A stretch of 64,000 nt of DNA from Chrysoporthe austroafricana (GCA_001051155.2 JYIP02000004.1:3404383-3468382); one strand, 5' to 3'. Positions 22,145-32,950 are shown, counted from the stretch's first letter. Translations and numbers: made by a program. The notes: generated from the sequence alone by a model not told the origin.

Positions 22145-23346
22145 ATGTCCGAGTCGCGGAGCGAGTTCTTCGCCCGGCTAGATGGCTCAGCCGTCTCGAC
22201 CTATCTTCTGGTTATGCTGGTCGTGCCGCTGAAGTTGTGGTGCCGAATAAGCCACGAACGCTCTCTGACGCTAGGGTGGGATGATATCATGACCATACTC
22301 GCCTTGTGCTCTATCAATGCCTTCTTTTATATCTGCAGAGTTGGTAGGGCTCAGAGGCGACGGCACTATCGCAAAGGAACACTGCTAATAAGGCATCAGG
22401 AATAGGCCCCAGCCTCGCGAAGCACTACCCATCGGAAGTCTCGACGACGGAGGCCGTTCAGTTCTTAAAATACCTCTTCGCCGGGGAGGTGCTATATGTC
22501 ACATCGCTCACCACGATCAAGTATTCCATCCTGCTCTTGTACTGGCGAATATTCTCCGTGGCCTCCCGCATCCCTATAGCTATTGCGTTTTCCATAGTCA
22601 CTGCTTGGGCGATCGCAATTGTAGGTGTAGAATTGCCGCCCCCTCCCCTTTTCGTTTTCTTTCCGCGGATCTCGGAGAACAGCTGTTAAGAAAGTCGACA
22701 TTAGCTCTTCCTTATTATATTCGCCTGCGACCCGATCCAAGCCTCCTGGGAAGTCACAATAACCAACGCTAAATGCACCAGCCTTCACGCGGTCTACCTC
22801 GCGACATCGACTCCGAACGTCATCACGGCTGTCCTGGTTCTCATAATGCCTCTGCCCTACATCTATCGGCTGCAAGCCCCGACTGCGCAGCGCCTCGACA
22901 TCGCCGGCATGTTCTTCCTCGGCTGCTTCGTGTCCGTCGTCTCCATCGTGCGGCTGACGATCCTCGTCCGGATCCCCCTCACCTCGGCGGACACGACGTA
23001 CAACGTGAGTGAGGTTATCATCTGGTCGATCATCGAGCTGAACATCGGCCTCGTCGGCGGGTGCCTGCCCAGCATGAGGCCGGCGCTGCGGCTGCTGGGC
23101 CTCGGCCACCTCATGCCGGGGCTGGTGTACCAGTCGGGAAGCCCGGGGGCCGGCACGGACACCACCTCGCAGGGGATGACCCCGAAGCTGACGAATGAGA
23201 GGCGCCGGCCGCGCAAGAAGGGCCTGACGGGAGGGCTGTTCTCAACGCTTGCTGGGATCATGAGGTGGGAGGATTTGGAGGAGGATGCGTTCGAGATGAT
23301 GCAAGACCCTGTCGAGGCAGGGCGCCAGAAGGCTGACACGGACTAG
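22145..23346 (+). CDS. Integral membrane protein with fungal rhodopsin-like (PTH11-type) domain
   Basis: Seven-helix protein of the large fungal family often called PTH11-like or integral membrane protein, some members of which act as GPCR-type sensors. Three exons (22145-22343, 22400-22620, 22705-23346) give 353 residues in consistent phase. The second junction restores a Val-Gly-Ile-Gly-Pro run, and the third leads into FACDPIQASW, which matches the family's typical F-x-C-x-P-I-x-x-x-W. Hydrophobic segments are seen near residues 17-33, 48-66, 90-112, 120-145, 170-192, 205-228 and 245-262. The C-terminal tail is cytosolic, basic (a run of Arg/Lys) then acidic. No CFEM domain precedes the first helix. 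The last intron acceptor is inferred from frame and family pattern. The protein appears slightly shorter than many relatives. Confidence 0.8.
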
Positions 23347-24473
23347 ATAAGTACAGTCTTCGACATTGTTCACGGCACGGAGAGCTGCAGGAATAAAGAG
23401 ATAGAACCAATGAGGTATTAAGACAAGATAGGAAGCCCAGGGGGGGACCACACAATCAACGGGGTGTCTGGCGCTGATGTGTAATCAAAGCCTGTCTCTC
23501 CCCCGGTCAAGCTGCATGATCTTCTGCAATGCGTGAGCAGGAGTACCACCTCTATACCACGACAGAACGTCGCACGAAAGAATTGTGTACTCCATCCCAA
23601 GATGAAAAGAACGGCATGTCTCTCACAGAAGCAGAGCACCACATACACGAAGGTGATGGTGGAACTGCCCATCGTCGGCCTTCGTGTGGTCACGCCATAC
23701 TTCCGCTGCCCCGAGATCCAGCTCTGATATCATGATGTCCTCACTCGAGAACAAATTGGAGGAGGCGCCGGCTTTGTCGCTCGGGATCCCAAATCGCACT
23801 GGATGCTTGTGGGCGATCCGGCCGGAAATTGCCGAGGTCTGCGGCCATGCTAAGTATCAACAGCCTCGCTCCTCACGCCGTTCTAAGTTGCTTCCCGTTC
23901 CAGATTATTCCCGTGAACTGCAAGGATACATGACACGAGACGATATGCTGTGAGTAAAGCAGCCCTTGTCTTGACAGACCGGTGGCGTCGTACTCGTTTT
24001 ATCCGTGAAGGCTGCGCGGTTGAGGTTGTGATACCGTGGTTATGCCGTTTGATGTCGCGCGAATCCGGAGCAGATAGGGTTATGTAGCTGAAACGCTATC
24101 CGTTGCTGAATTGAGGTAGGGTTGTACTAAAGTCCCACGCCGAGGCGCCGCCGCGGGAGATGTATCTCCGTAGCAGGGCCTACCGCAGCGCGAACTTGCC
24201 CTGTAGGGACGGACCCGACTTCAGCTCTGTCAAGATTTATCAGGTCAGCGCCGAGATCATGACGTCCGCCCTTCCCCGTCCTATCCTGGCCTCCTCATGA
24301 CCGTGCTCGTGCTGCTTCCACCGCCCAGGTGCAGTTCATGATACGACACCGCCTCGTGCGCCCTGCAGGAAAGTCAATCTGCCTACGGCCAGGTTGTCCA
24401 CCAGTGGTACAGAGACGCATAACGACCCCAGGAGGTGGCATCGCGGCCCGATTCACGCATCAAGCACTGCAAC
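23347..24473. other. Intergenic region upstream of fluoride exporter
   Basis: 1.1 kb without a convincing gene. Open frames at 23,529-23,953 are moderately coding-like (for example one starting near 23,732 on the plus strand) but match nothing I recognise and may be a gene fragment. The rest is presumed exporter promoter. Confidence 0.4.
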
Positions 24474-26333
24474 ATGACGCAACCGGGTCATCGCGACGGC
24501 TACTGGGCGTCAGACCAGTACACCCATTTCCGCTCTCCAACTCCCCACGAGGCACCGCGACCGTCCTACGACGAGCAGGAACTCAGCCACATTCCACGGG
24601 TCATGTCTCTGCACGACCGCCCGAGGCGGCCGTCGCAGCACTCGACCGGCGGCTACGACATTCCCGAGTCCTACAGCAACCTCGATGAGGTCGAAGACCC
24701 CCCGCCCGTGCAGAACATCGAGGAGGCGCGCATCCTCGGCGTGGGACAGCACGAAGGACACGAATTGCGGCAATTCTCGCGCCAGGCACCGCGTTCCTAC
24801 AGCATACCCGCGAGCATACCCGAGTCCCACCGCCCACTGGCCGCACAGCCCGCCGAGATCGATGCTCCGCTACGCAGGGCCAGGACGTACTCGGTCCCGC
24901 GCCGCGAACGAGTTGCACTGCGGCGGTTCGATTCGAATCGTTCCCGGCAGTCCCGGCAGTCCCGGAACTCATGGGGCTCCGAGTCGCGGAGCGAGCGCAA
25001 CGAGAGGCGCGCCTCACGGCGGTCCTCCGTCAACTACGATGTTCCAAACTCATGGCTGAACCTCGGCGAGGTAACCGACACCGGGCCGGTGCAGAATGTG
25101 GACGAGGATGCTATCTACCGGTACAGGAGCTTGGAGGATGAGCGGGCGAGCGATCAGCAGTACCGAGCCGCCCTAAGGAGAGCTTCGTCGGTGGGAGGGG
25201 CTGTCCCGGAGGAACCGCAAGAGAAGCCTCAGAGGCCCGAGGCAGAAGTTCAGGTCTCGCGGTGGGCGACGCAGGTTTACACCATCTCCTACCTGGTCTT
25301 CTTCTCGGTCCTTGGAACCCTTGCGCGGCTCGGACTTCAGTGGCTCACCGACTACCCCGGCGCGCCAGTCTTTCCCTCGGTCTGGTTCAACTTCGGAGGC
25401 AGTGTTGTCATGGGCTTCCTCTCCGAAGATAGGATGCTCTTCCGCGACGAGTGGGGGACGCCGACCTACGAGATGGCGATCCAGAAGGCCAGGGACGCGG
25501 AAAACTTCGGCCCGGACTCGCTGGCCGTTGACCTGGCCGCTGCGAAAAAGGCCCACCAGGCCACAAAGAAGACCATCCCGTTGTACATAGGCCTAGCTAC
25601 GGGCTTCTGTGGATCGTTCACCTCCTTCTCATCCTTCATCCGCGATATAGTCCTCGCCTTGACCAACGACCTACCCCCGCCTGGCTCCACGACTGTTGTT
25701 CCCCGAAACGGAGGATACTCCGTCATGGCCGTCATGGCCGTCATCATCATCACCGTCAGCGCGTCCCTTTCGGGGCTCTTCGTCGGCGCTCATCTCGCCA
25801 TTGTCTCCGAGCCTTGCATCCCATCCCTGCCGTACGATTTCATGCGCAGGTACGGAGACCGTCTTGCACTTATGCTGGGCTGGGGTTCTTGGGTTGGCGC
25901 TCTACTGCTGACAGTCTTCCCGCCTCACGACTATTACCGCGGCGATGCGACCTTCGCAATTCTCTTCGCACCGCTGGGCTGCCTAGCTCGGTTCTATGCA
26001 TCCCTAGCGCTCAACGGCCGCAAGGCCTCGTTCCCTGTGGGGACGTTCGCCGTGAACGTTTTCGGCACGGCCGTCCTGGGTATGGTATGGGACTTGCAGC
26101 GCGTCCCGCTCGGGGGCGTGCTCGGCTGTCAGGCTCTGCAGGGTATCGAAGATGGGTTCTGTGGGTGTCTGACTACCGTTTCGACATGGGTGTCTGAGCT
26201 AGCCGCCCTGAGAAGGGGCCATTCGTGGATCTACGGCACGGCAAGTGTCCTGGTTAGCTTTGCGGTGATGGTGGCTATATTGGGAGGCCTAAGGTGGACT
26301 CAAGGATTCGCAACCTTGCAGTGCGTGCATTAA
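24474..26333 (+). CDS. FEX1: Fluoride export channel (CrcB/Fluc family, fused two-domain FEX)
   Basis: Plasma-membrane fluoride channel that protects the cell by letting cytosolic F- escape. It is intronless, 619 residues from the ATG at 24,474; the frame is open further upstream to a GTG, but only this codon is an ATG. Two fused CrcB repeats are visible. The first (about residues 265-450) has WFNFGG and GFCGSFTSFSSF. The second (about 460-615) has AVNVFGT and GFCGCLTTVSTW. The fusion agrees with the antiparallel pseudo-dimer of eukaryotic FEX. A long hydrophilic N-terminus (about 1-260) is unusual in length, rich in Arg/Ser/Glu, and contains two related motif copies: SYSNLDEVEDPPPVQNIEE near residue 65 and SWLNLGEVTDTGPVQNVDED near 192. 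The loop of the first half is also expanded. Channel residues look intact. Confidence 0.9.
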   Translation: MTQPGHRDGYWASDQYTHFRSPTPHEAPRPSYDEQELSHIPRVMSLHDRPRRPSQHSTGGYDIPESYSNLDEVEDPPPVQNIEEARILGVGQHEGHELRQFSRQAPRSYSIPASIPESHRPLAAQPAEIDAPLRRARTYSVPRRERVALRRFDSNRSRQSRQSRNSWGSESRSERNERRASRRSSVNYDVPNSWLNLGEVTDTGPVQNVDEDAIYRYRSLEDERASDQQYRAALRRASSVGGAVPEEPQEKPQRPEAEVQVSRWATQVYTISYLVFFSVLGTLARLGLQWLTDYPGAPVFPSVWFNFGGSVVMGFLSEDRMLFRDEWGTPTYEMAIQKARDAENFGPDSLAVDLAAAKKAHQATKKTIPLYIGLATGFCGSFTSFSSFIRDIVLALTNDLPPPGSTTVVPRNGGYSVMAVMAVIIITVSASLSGLFVGAHLAIVSEPCIPSLPYDFMRRYGDRLALMLGWGSWVGALLLTVFPPHDYYRGDATFAILFAPLGCLARFYASLALNGRKASFPVGTFAVNVFGTAVLGMVWDLQRVPLGGVLGCQALQGIEDGFCGCLTTVSTWVSELAALRRGHSWIYGTASVLVSFAVMVAILGGLRWTQGFATLQCVH

Positions 26334-26642
26334 GCAGATATTTATAAGCGGTCATCGTAGATGAGAAGTGGGGGATACACTTTTCCGGGCATACGCCCAA
26401 GTATTCATTGTCAGATATTACAACATAATATGTCGAAATCTATCCGCAATATATTATCAGCAACCTGATGCGAACTTTATTCAAGATTCGAAGCTACATA
26501 TGTGCGCGATTTCATCCTCCTGAGGGCGACTTTGATTGCATTAGCTCTTCCTCTTCAGGAATAAGCCCAGTCTTCCTCCACCTGGTGGCTCCAAGCTAGT
26601 CCCTCGATTAGCTCTTTGAATGTAAATCATCGAGGGACAGAT
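26334..26642. other. Convergent spacer (fluoride exporter / secreted-protein gene)
   Basis: About 310 bp, AT-richer, with no recognised gene; presumed 3' UTRs of both convergent genes. Confidence 0.45.
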
Positions 26643-27316
26643 CTAGCACGTGTAAGTCGCGCCCGAGAAGGTGTTCCCAGTGGCGCAAGTGCCGCTGTCA
26701 TAGAGTGCCGTCGCTGCGATATGGTCAGGAACGGGCTTCAGGTTTCAACAATCGACGGATAGGTGCAACCTACTGATGACAGTCAGGCCTTCGGGAGGGT
26801 CGATAACAACCTGCTGATCCGCCGAGGGCGTAAGATCATCTTCGCAGCTGACCTGCGAGCTGCCACCGTTGACACACTGGTTGTTGGGGCTCGTCCAGAT
26901 GTCAATGTGGTACTTGCTAGGCCTGTCGACCGGCCACCAGTAGACTCAGCAGATATATCCAGGCGGCGCAGTCAAGCCCCGTTTGGGGGGGGGGGAGCAA
27001 ATTCTGGCTCATACCAGTCATCAATGCACTGCTCGCACTGGTCCTCCATGCGGAGGTACTTCTACAAGTAAGGCAGGTAGACCACCTGGCACGGGGTGAA
27101 CTCATCCGGCGAGCTGGCGAAGGTGAGCGGATCGGCGTAGGACCCGTCGCCGCCGGCGGTGTACCCGCGACCACAGTCGTAGGCGATGTCGCAGCCGGCG
27201 GGCGAGTTGTCAGGCTCGCCGTAGAATGTGATCTCCGAGGAGACGGTAGAGCAGGCCTGGGCGAGCCGGGTGCTAGTCAGGATGGCAACGACGGCAGTGG
27301 CGATGAAGGCATGCAT
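26643..27316 (-). pseudogene. Small secreted Cys-rich protein gene with an in-frame TAG
   Basis: Resembles a fungal family of secreted Cys-rich proteins of unknown function, recognised by a Tyr-Ala-Asp-Pro-Leu-Thr-Phe-Ala segment and a later Lys-Tyr-x-Arg-x-Glu-Asp-x-Cys-x-x-Cys segment. Three exons are read on the minus strand (27316-27015, 26916-26774, 26713-26643), 171 codons in consistent phase. They start with a signal peptide MHAFIATAVVAILTSTRLAQA and end with the usual short Cys-containing tail. Codon 85 is TAG (27,064-27,062), where relatives carry a charged residue, probably Lys (AAG), between the two conserved segments. Translation would stop after 84 residues. The downstream exons still keep frame, Cys residues and splice sites, so the break looks recent. 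A run of ten G (plus strand, near 26,987-26,996) lies inside the first intron. Sequencing error or a strain-specific allele is possible. Confidence 0.7.
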
Positions 27317-28683
27317 GTTGGCTGGGTTGGGGATTGTACTCTTGTGTGTTCGTGTCTGGTATGAGATAGAGGAGAGGTAGTTGTTGCTATCGACAATGTC
27401 CTCACAAGAGGTTGGCCAGGCCTCGTATTTATATCCTTCGCTGACCAGGCCGAGATGAGACGACAAGACCCTGAGGGCTCATGCGGATGTCTCCTGAAAG
27501 AGCCTCTGTTCAGCGCAGATCCAGTGTTTCCTAGTTAGAGCGTTGTATGTCTTACCTGAGATCTTCAAACCATCTGTTTCTTTTTCATGTGTGCAAGTCA
27601 TTCTGAGCCATCCTTGGAGGCTAGTACCATGGAACTATATGCACACGCTGACATACCTAAACGCCACGACTTCCAGAATGAATATAACCTCACGATGATC
27701 ATCCCATAAATTCACTATACCATTAACCATTCGACAGCCCGATATTGATCATCGCAGCCACGTTACGTGATAGAAAGCACCTGAGCAGCTGTACTGGCCA
27801 GATGCCGAACGCAGCTGGGCACTTATCAAGCAAGCATTCACATACACCAGCGTAGACGTGACTCACGCTGCTGACCTCCCAATATATATATAACACCAAA
27901 GAGGATAGATTTTGCGATATTTTATAGCCACTAATTTCCCGCAACTGGTCTCCATGCTGAGCGGCAAAGCGAAATGATTTTATGGGTGTCGAGGCTGACA
28001 GAGGCTTCCGCGCGCCGCCACTTGTTATAACGTCTCATTAGTAGGATTCCGGTAGATCTGCAGCTACATAAGTAAGCAAGTGCTAAAGAGGTGCCCATAC
28101 ATTCAACAATGGACCAAATATTAGGGAGAAGTGAGGAGGGTTATCAAAGACATCTAGCTAGAGGACCATGCTGCAGTCATCCAATAATATGTGCTGTGGA
28201 AGTCGTAATACTATATGGGAAGAACTCTGCTCTAGCCCAAAGCTGTCAGTAGCTGCTTAGGCAGCCTTACTAAGGATCTGCATAATGTGCCCCGGTGTTT
28301 TCTGGACGAGCAGCTCCCTGTGCTCTTCGCACGTGGCGACAGAGAGGCATCCCATTACGAAACGAATCATCTCCTAGCCGTTGCTTATTTCATTCGCTGA
28401 AAAGAACCGTTACCTGAAATTGAGCACTTAACGAGGGGAAGAGTACCGATCTCGCAACGTGCATATCCAAACATGATGTTGGCGCTTGTCAACACTCTAG
28501 GTAGAGCTGAAGTCCTCTAATTGGGGAATAGTTGTTTTGTGTCTACATGAAGCCACATGTCAGGTTGCACAATATTCTGTCTTGAATATAAAGAGGACGT
28601 GCTGACTAGCACCACAGACATAGTATTGGTAAGCGATGGCGCCCGTGTTCCGCACTATATCCTAGCCGGGCGAGATGAGGCTG
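27317..28683. other. Intergenic region between secreted-protein pseudogene and DNA transposon
   Basis: About 1.4 kb of intermediate AT content. No gene is recognised with confidence. On the minus strand a short coding-like frame at about 28,269-28,370, preceded by a possible intron and an ATG-led segment near 28,475, might be a remnant of a small gene. It matches nothing I know. Confidence 0.35.
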
Positions 28684-28685
28684 TA

Positions 28686-28745
28686 AGTCAAAGCACCCCC
28701 ATTCGGCACACCCCCCTTTTCGGCGCACCCTAGTCAGCCATACCG
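28686..28745. repeat. Left inverted terminal region of pogo-type element
   Basis: Pairs with 30,204-30,249 in inverted orientation. The left copy carries an extra approx. 16-bp internal duplication of the CGGCRCACCCCC text relative to the right copy. Confidence 0.8.
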
Positions 28746-30203
28746 CCAGTTCAACCCCCTTTATATATTTTTATTTTATTCCATCAATTCCTTTCCGAAT
28801 TGCTTCAAAACTTATACATATATTGAACTATATACAATAAAGCCATATACTAAATCTGATATTTTTCAGGCTATCAAAGCTGTCAAGGCAGGCCTATCTA
28901 TCCGTAAAGCCTCGATCGAATACGGTATCCCGAGCACTATTATCCGACGCCGTTTATCAGGCGTACAAGACTATCGATAAGGGGCTGAATCTTAGCAAAG
29001 GCTCTCTATTAGCCAGGAAAAGAAACTAGTTAAATGGATTCGAATCCAAGAAGGCCTAGGGTTCCCTCCAAGCCATTCGACACTCGAGCTTTTCGCTCAG
29101 AAGATCCTCCTTATTCAAGGAAACTCTCGACCGCTAGGAAAGAGACAGACTGAAGCTCTTTTAAAATGAATCCGGAAAGTCAGGTCCGGAAGGCACGAAA
29201 GATAGCTTCGGATCGAATTAATGGAACGGCAATAAAGGTAATACGGTCTTAATTCCGTTTATTCGATCTTCCTTCTATCCAGGCTATTAAGCCGGCTAAC
29301 AGATGGAATATGGACGAGGCTGGAATAATAGAAAGCCAAGGAGAGAACGGATTAGTTCTTAGAAACTCTTCTTCGCGTGCGAAACAGAAAAAAGAGCCTG
29401 GGTTAAGGTCTTGGAAGTTTTGGAATATATTTCAGCTACGGGCGCCCACCTCCTTCTTCTAGTTATCTTTAAGGGCAAAACCGTATAGCAATAATAGTTC
29501 CTTACTTTCTTAGAACTTTTTAGAGGCTAGCAATTCTTTGCGACGGATAATAACTGGATAAGCAATACAGCAGCATTCGAATGGCTGAAAAAGATCTTTA
29601 TTCCAGCCAGCCAGCCAGCAGACCTCTCGGAAGCCAGGCTTTTAATCTTGGATGGCCATAGCAGCCATATAACAGACGACTTTATATAGGAATGCTTCCA
29701 GAACAATATCCCTCTTCTTCTCGAAAACAGCCAACAGCGCTAATAAAGTCAATTGCATTCAAGCCTAGAACGTTTAACAGCACTCCCAGAACCTCCTTTA
29801 AACCAGTAGAATATATATTCGACTCCTCGAAAAGCTAGGGATCTATACCATCAGCTCTACAGAAACCGGCATCATTCGACTACATTAACATAACGAATAT
29901 TATTCAGAAAAACAAAAAAAGCTTGGGACGAAAGGTATTTCGAGCTGGCTAAAGCTTTAGAGGACATCTGAGCTTTAAAATCTCAAATTGAAGCTTCTCG
30001 CAACAAAAAGAAGGAAGGTCGATATCAGCCCGAATTCCAAGTTTGCTAGTATCGAAGCTATACAGAGGACTCAAAATGCGGTTAATCGAGAAACGGATAC
30101 TTCTGATAGAGAGAGCGACGTCGAATTATCTAGTTCTGAAAAGGATTGCATTGTGGTGGCTATATAGAGTAGAAAAGTTGAGAGTGTATATATCTCTATC
30201 TAT

Positions 30204-30249
30204 ATTTGGTGTGGCTGACCAGGGTGCGCCGAAAGGGGGTACTTTGAGT
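30204..30249. repeat. Right inverted terminal region of pogo-type element
   Basis: Reverse complement aligns with 28,686-28,745 with a few mismatches, including the shared CGGCGCACCCT core; followed by the TA target site. Confidence 0.8.
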
Positions 30250-30312
30250 TACTAGGACAGTGGCGAGAAGGAAAATAAGATCTGGAAGAAGGCAGTAAAA
30301 CTCATCAAATTA

Positions 30313-32448
30313 CTAAGCTAAAGTACCGAGATACCTTCGGGGCAATATACGCTCCCATCTCCTCCACCGCAACCTTTCAGGAACAAGCCGCTGGGGAAAA
30401 GTGTCTTCATACAGCTTCATAATCTGTAGCAGTTTTCCGTCGTCGAAGCGGCGTGCTACAAAGCCTAGACCGTACGGCTTGTCATGTCGATACTTCCCAA
30501 GCGGTACAGTTGCAGTGGGCGCTTCTATATCCAAACAAGTTAGGACGGGTTACAGGCAGATACTTTCTGGTAAAATTGAACTAAGAGAAAAGGTCCATGG
30601 AGAGGACTTACGGGCCCACGCGGCAAAGATGCTCATGTCCGTCCATGCTGGCAAGACAAGCGCATCCAGCTTATACTTGTCAAGTGTTTCGACGATTCCT
30701 TCGTCAATGGCAATCTTTTTAGCTTCTAGTATCGCGGCATGATATTCTTCATCGCTTAACTGCTGATCGAGTGCTGACTCGAGGTACCCTTGAGCTGCAT
30801 TATCTGACAAGTGTGATCAGTATGTGGAATGAGGTATGATGCTCGAGATAAACTCACCTTTACTGCACGAGAGCTCGGGATGTTTCCGATTGAGGTCAAC
30901 CAACTCTTCAAGAGACTTGATCTGGATGCCCTCTAGGTATGCTGTGTGCTTGGCAAAGCCAGGGCCCATCTCGTGCCCTAAATCACTCCTTGCGTTAGGC
31001 TGCAATAAAAAAGGTCGCACACGAGGGGAGAGAGAGAGAGAAAGAGATGGGGGGAGGGGGCTGGAGAGGAATAAGTACGTATTATTTTCCCCATCAGTTT
31101 CTGGACGTGGCCTAGGGAAAGAGGAGCGCTTCGAATCTTCGCATCCGGGATGATGATGGCCCCTCGCCGTTCCATTTCTGCGACGGCCTCGAGACCCAAT
31201 GAGAACATCTGCAAGACTGTTTAGCTGACGCTTGCAAAACAGAGGGTTGGCCAGCTTACTTTTTTCTCATCATCAATGTCGGCCTGCTCACCGACGAAAT
31301 CTGGAAGGATAGACCAGAACCATTCCTTGTCGGCCACACCGATCCTGAAATCCCGCCAGTTGGCATCGAGAGAGGCGGTGAAGTTCTTGATGAAGGGTTC
31401 TGAATCGATTGTGGCCGGATCGTCTAGATCCACGCCGTCAATTTCGGTCAAAAGGGCGGCAATGTCCCACGCCGATTTTGCTAGGATGCCGGGCGAGTCG
31501 AAAGTCGTCGAGGATGGGAGGATTCCGCTCCGCGAGAGAAGACCTGTGGAAACTTTCAGCCCATACAGCGCCGTGAAGGACGCTGGGCAGCCGATAGATC
31601 CCTGTGTCTCGGTCCCGAGGGCAAAAGGAGCAAAACCTGCTGCGACGGCAGCGACCGGTCCAGCGGACGACCCGCAAGGATGTTCCAGGTCATAGGGTGA
31701 AAGAGTCTCGCCGCCGAACTGTAACCAGCCCGGACTCAGGCTGTTGTCCCTGGGGTTACACTCAAGTTAGCCATGTAGCCGAAGGGTGGGTGCCCCCAGC
31801 CTCACGCTGTCATACTTGAAGCCGTTCAGTTCCTGCAGAATTGTCAGACGATCGATCAAGTTTCACAAAATCAGCCCCGCTTCCTAATGCATACCCCGAG
31901 GTTGGCCTTCCCAATCACAACAAGGCCTGCTTCTCTTGCCCTTTTTACGATGAAGGCATCACGTGTGGCAGTGGCGTTTTGGAGGGCGTATGCTCCCGAA
32001 CTTGTCTTCATGCCGAGGGACTTATCAGTCGCCATGTTGCCCTTTTGAGAAGTGTTAGCGGAGGATATACCAACCAATACTGGCGAAGTACACGCGCCTT
32101 CAGGAGCACGGGGACCCCGTGTAACGGGCTTCGAATCATGCCTTTGCGCCGCTCTAGGTCCCTCTCGGCGGCGATACGAAGGGCGACCGCTGGAGGTGTG
32201 ACTTCTAGCATGGTGTGAAGCCTAAGCCCGGCCCTGTCATCGAGGGTAATCCGCCGAAGGTACTCTTGGGTCAACTGGAGCGAGGTGAACGTCTGGTTGT
32301 TGAGGAGCTCCGCGACATCGCGGGCAGTAAGAGTTAGGAGATCGAATGAGGCAGGGATGGATTTCGGCGTATGGACGTCGCTCCCAAGCCATGCTAGGCA
32401 AGCGGCAATGGCCAACGGGACGAAAACCCAATAGAATCGCGAGGCCAT
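30313..32448 (-). CDS. Amidase-signature family hydrolase
   Basis: Amidase-signature enzyme hydrolysing C-N bonds; the substrate is unknown. Eight exons on the minus strand (32448-32092, 32041-31895, 31832-31816, 31749-31260, 31208-31079, 30977-30858, 30803-30612, 30524-30313) give 554 residues. The Ser-Ser-Lys triad is visible: Lys 117 in PVLLK, cis-Ser about 201 in CGSSAG and nucleophile Ser about 225 in TQGSI, with the 24-residue spacing seen in the family. Exon 3 is only 17 nt, but it restores KANLGELNGFKDNSLSPGW in frame. The first donor is ambiguous: a GT donor leaves Ala-Arg after the catalytic Lys, whereas a GC donor six bases upstream gives Lys-Gly-Asn, closer to the usual Lys-Asp-Asn. 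The N-terminus has a hydrophobic segment (about residues 5-22), a signal peptide or anchor. The C-terminus is typical (PLGKYRHDKPYGLGFVARRF). It is the last intact gene before the AT-rich island. Confidence 0.87.
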
Positions 32449-32950
32449 TGTATGTCGCCAACTTGGAAGAGGGAAGTCGAAAAAAGCGGATTCAGCTTTG
32501 GGACGCGATGTTTGTGGTGATATTTTGTGCTCGGACCGCTCTGTGGCCCGTGCGCGGTCAGGCGAACGCTCAACGCTCTTGCCTCGATCTGTTTCACCAG
32601 CCAAGCTGGCCAGATAGCGTTTTTTTCTCCTTTCCTTCCTTCAGCGCAAATCAATCTTTGCCCTGACACAGGTTGTGGTTTGCTTTTGCTGTTGAGCCTG
32701 CCGGATGGCAAGGCACGTGACAGTATGTGGCCCGTGCAATATGGGCTATGGCCCATATTGCGTTCTTTGTGGGAGAACCCAGGCCACCCTCGAGCACGTA
32801 ACAAAGGGAACAACTTGTATGGAATAAATTCAGTGTATCTTACGAGCAGGAAAAAGAGTGAACTCTGCTCGTGTCTACAGAAATATATAGGAAAAATCCC
32901 AGGGTTAGGGTAGAATTCCCCACATTCTTTCGTCTGGGCCACGATAGATA
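32449..32950. promoter_or_regulatory. Amidase upstream region up to the AT-island border
   Basis: About 500 bp between the amidase start codon and the first transposon terminus. It contains a perfect inverted repeat (listed separately) and CAGGGTTAGGGTAG near 32,900. No other gene is seen. Confidence 0.45.
32736..32761. promoter_or_regulatory. Perfect 11-bp inverted repeat upstream of amidase
   Basis: GCAATATGGGC, a four-base loop TATG, then GCCCATATTGC. It lies about 290 bp before the amidase ATG. It could be an operator for a dimeric (for example Zn2Cys6) regulator or a chance hairpin; there is no direct evidence. Confidence 0.4.

Larger units (their letters stand above)
28686..30249 (+). 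mobile_element. Decayed pogo/Fot1-type Tc1-mariner DNA transposon
   Basis: A 1,564-bp element flanked on both sides by TA (28,684-28,685 and 30,250-30,251), the target duplication of Tc1/mariner-pogo elements. The ends form imperfect inverted repeats: the left begins AGTCAAAGCACCCC, and the right end, read backwards, begins ACTCAAAGTACCCC. Inside, on the plus strand, a broken transposase is readable: a helix-turn-helix start near 28,870 (Ala-Ile-Lys-Ala-Val-Lys-Ala-Gly), a catalytic-core NMDEAG near 29,310 and LILDGHSSH near 29,640. Several TAG/TAA codons and frameshifts interrupt it, many at positions expected to be CAG, CAA or TGG. It is not capable of making a transposase. Confidence 0.88.

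Noticed and set aside
27062..27064. Stop-codon readthrough or recoding at the TAG of the secreted protein
   Set aside because: The following context is not a known readthrough motif and a simple nonsense mutation is a sufficient explanation.
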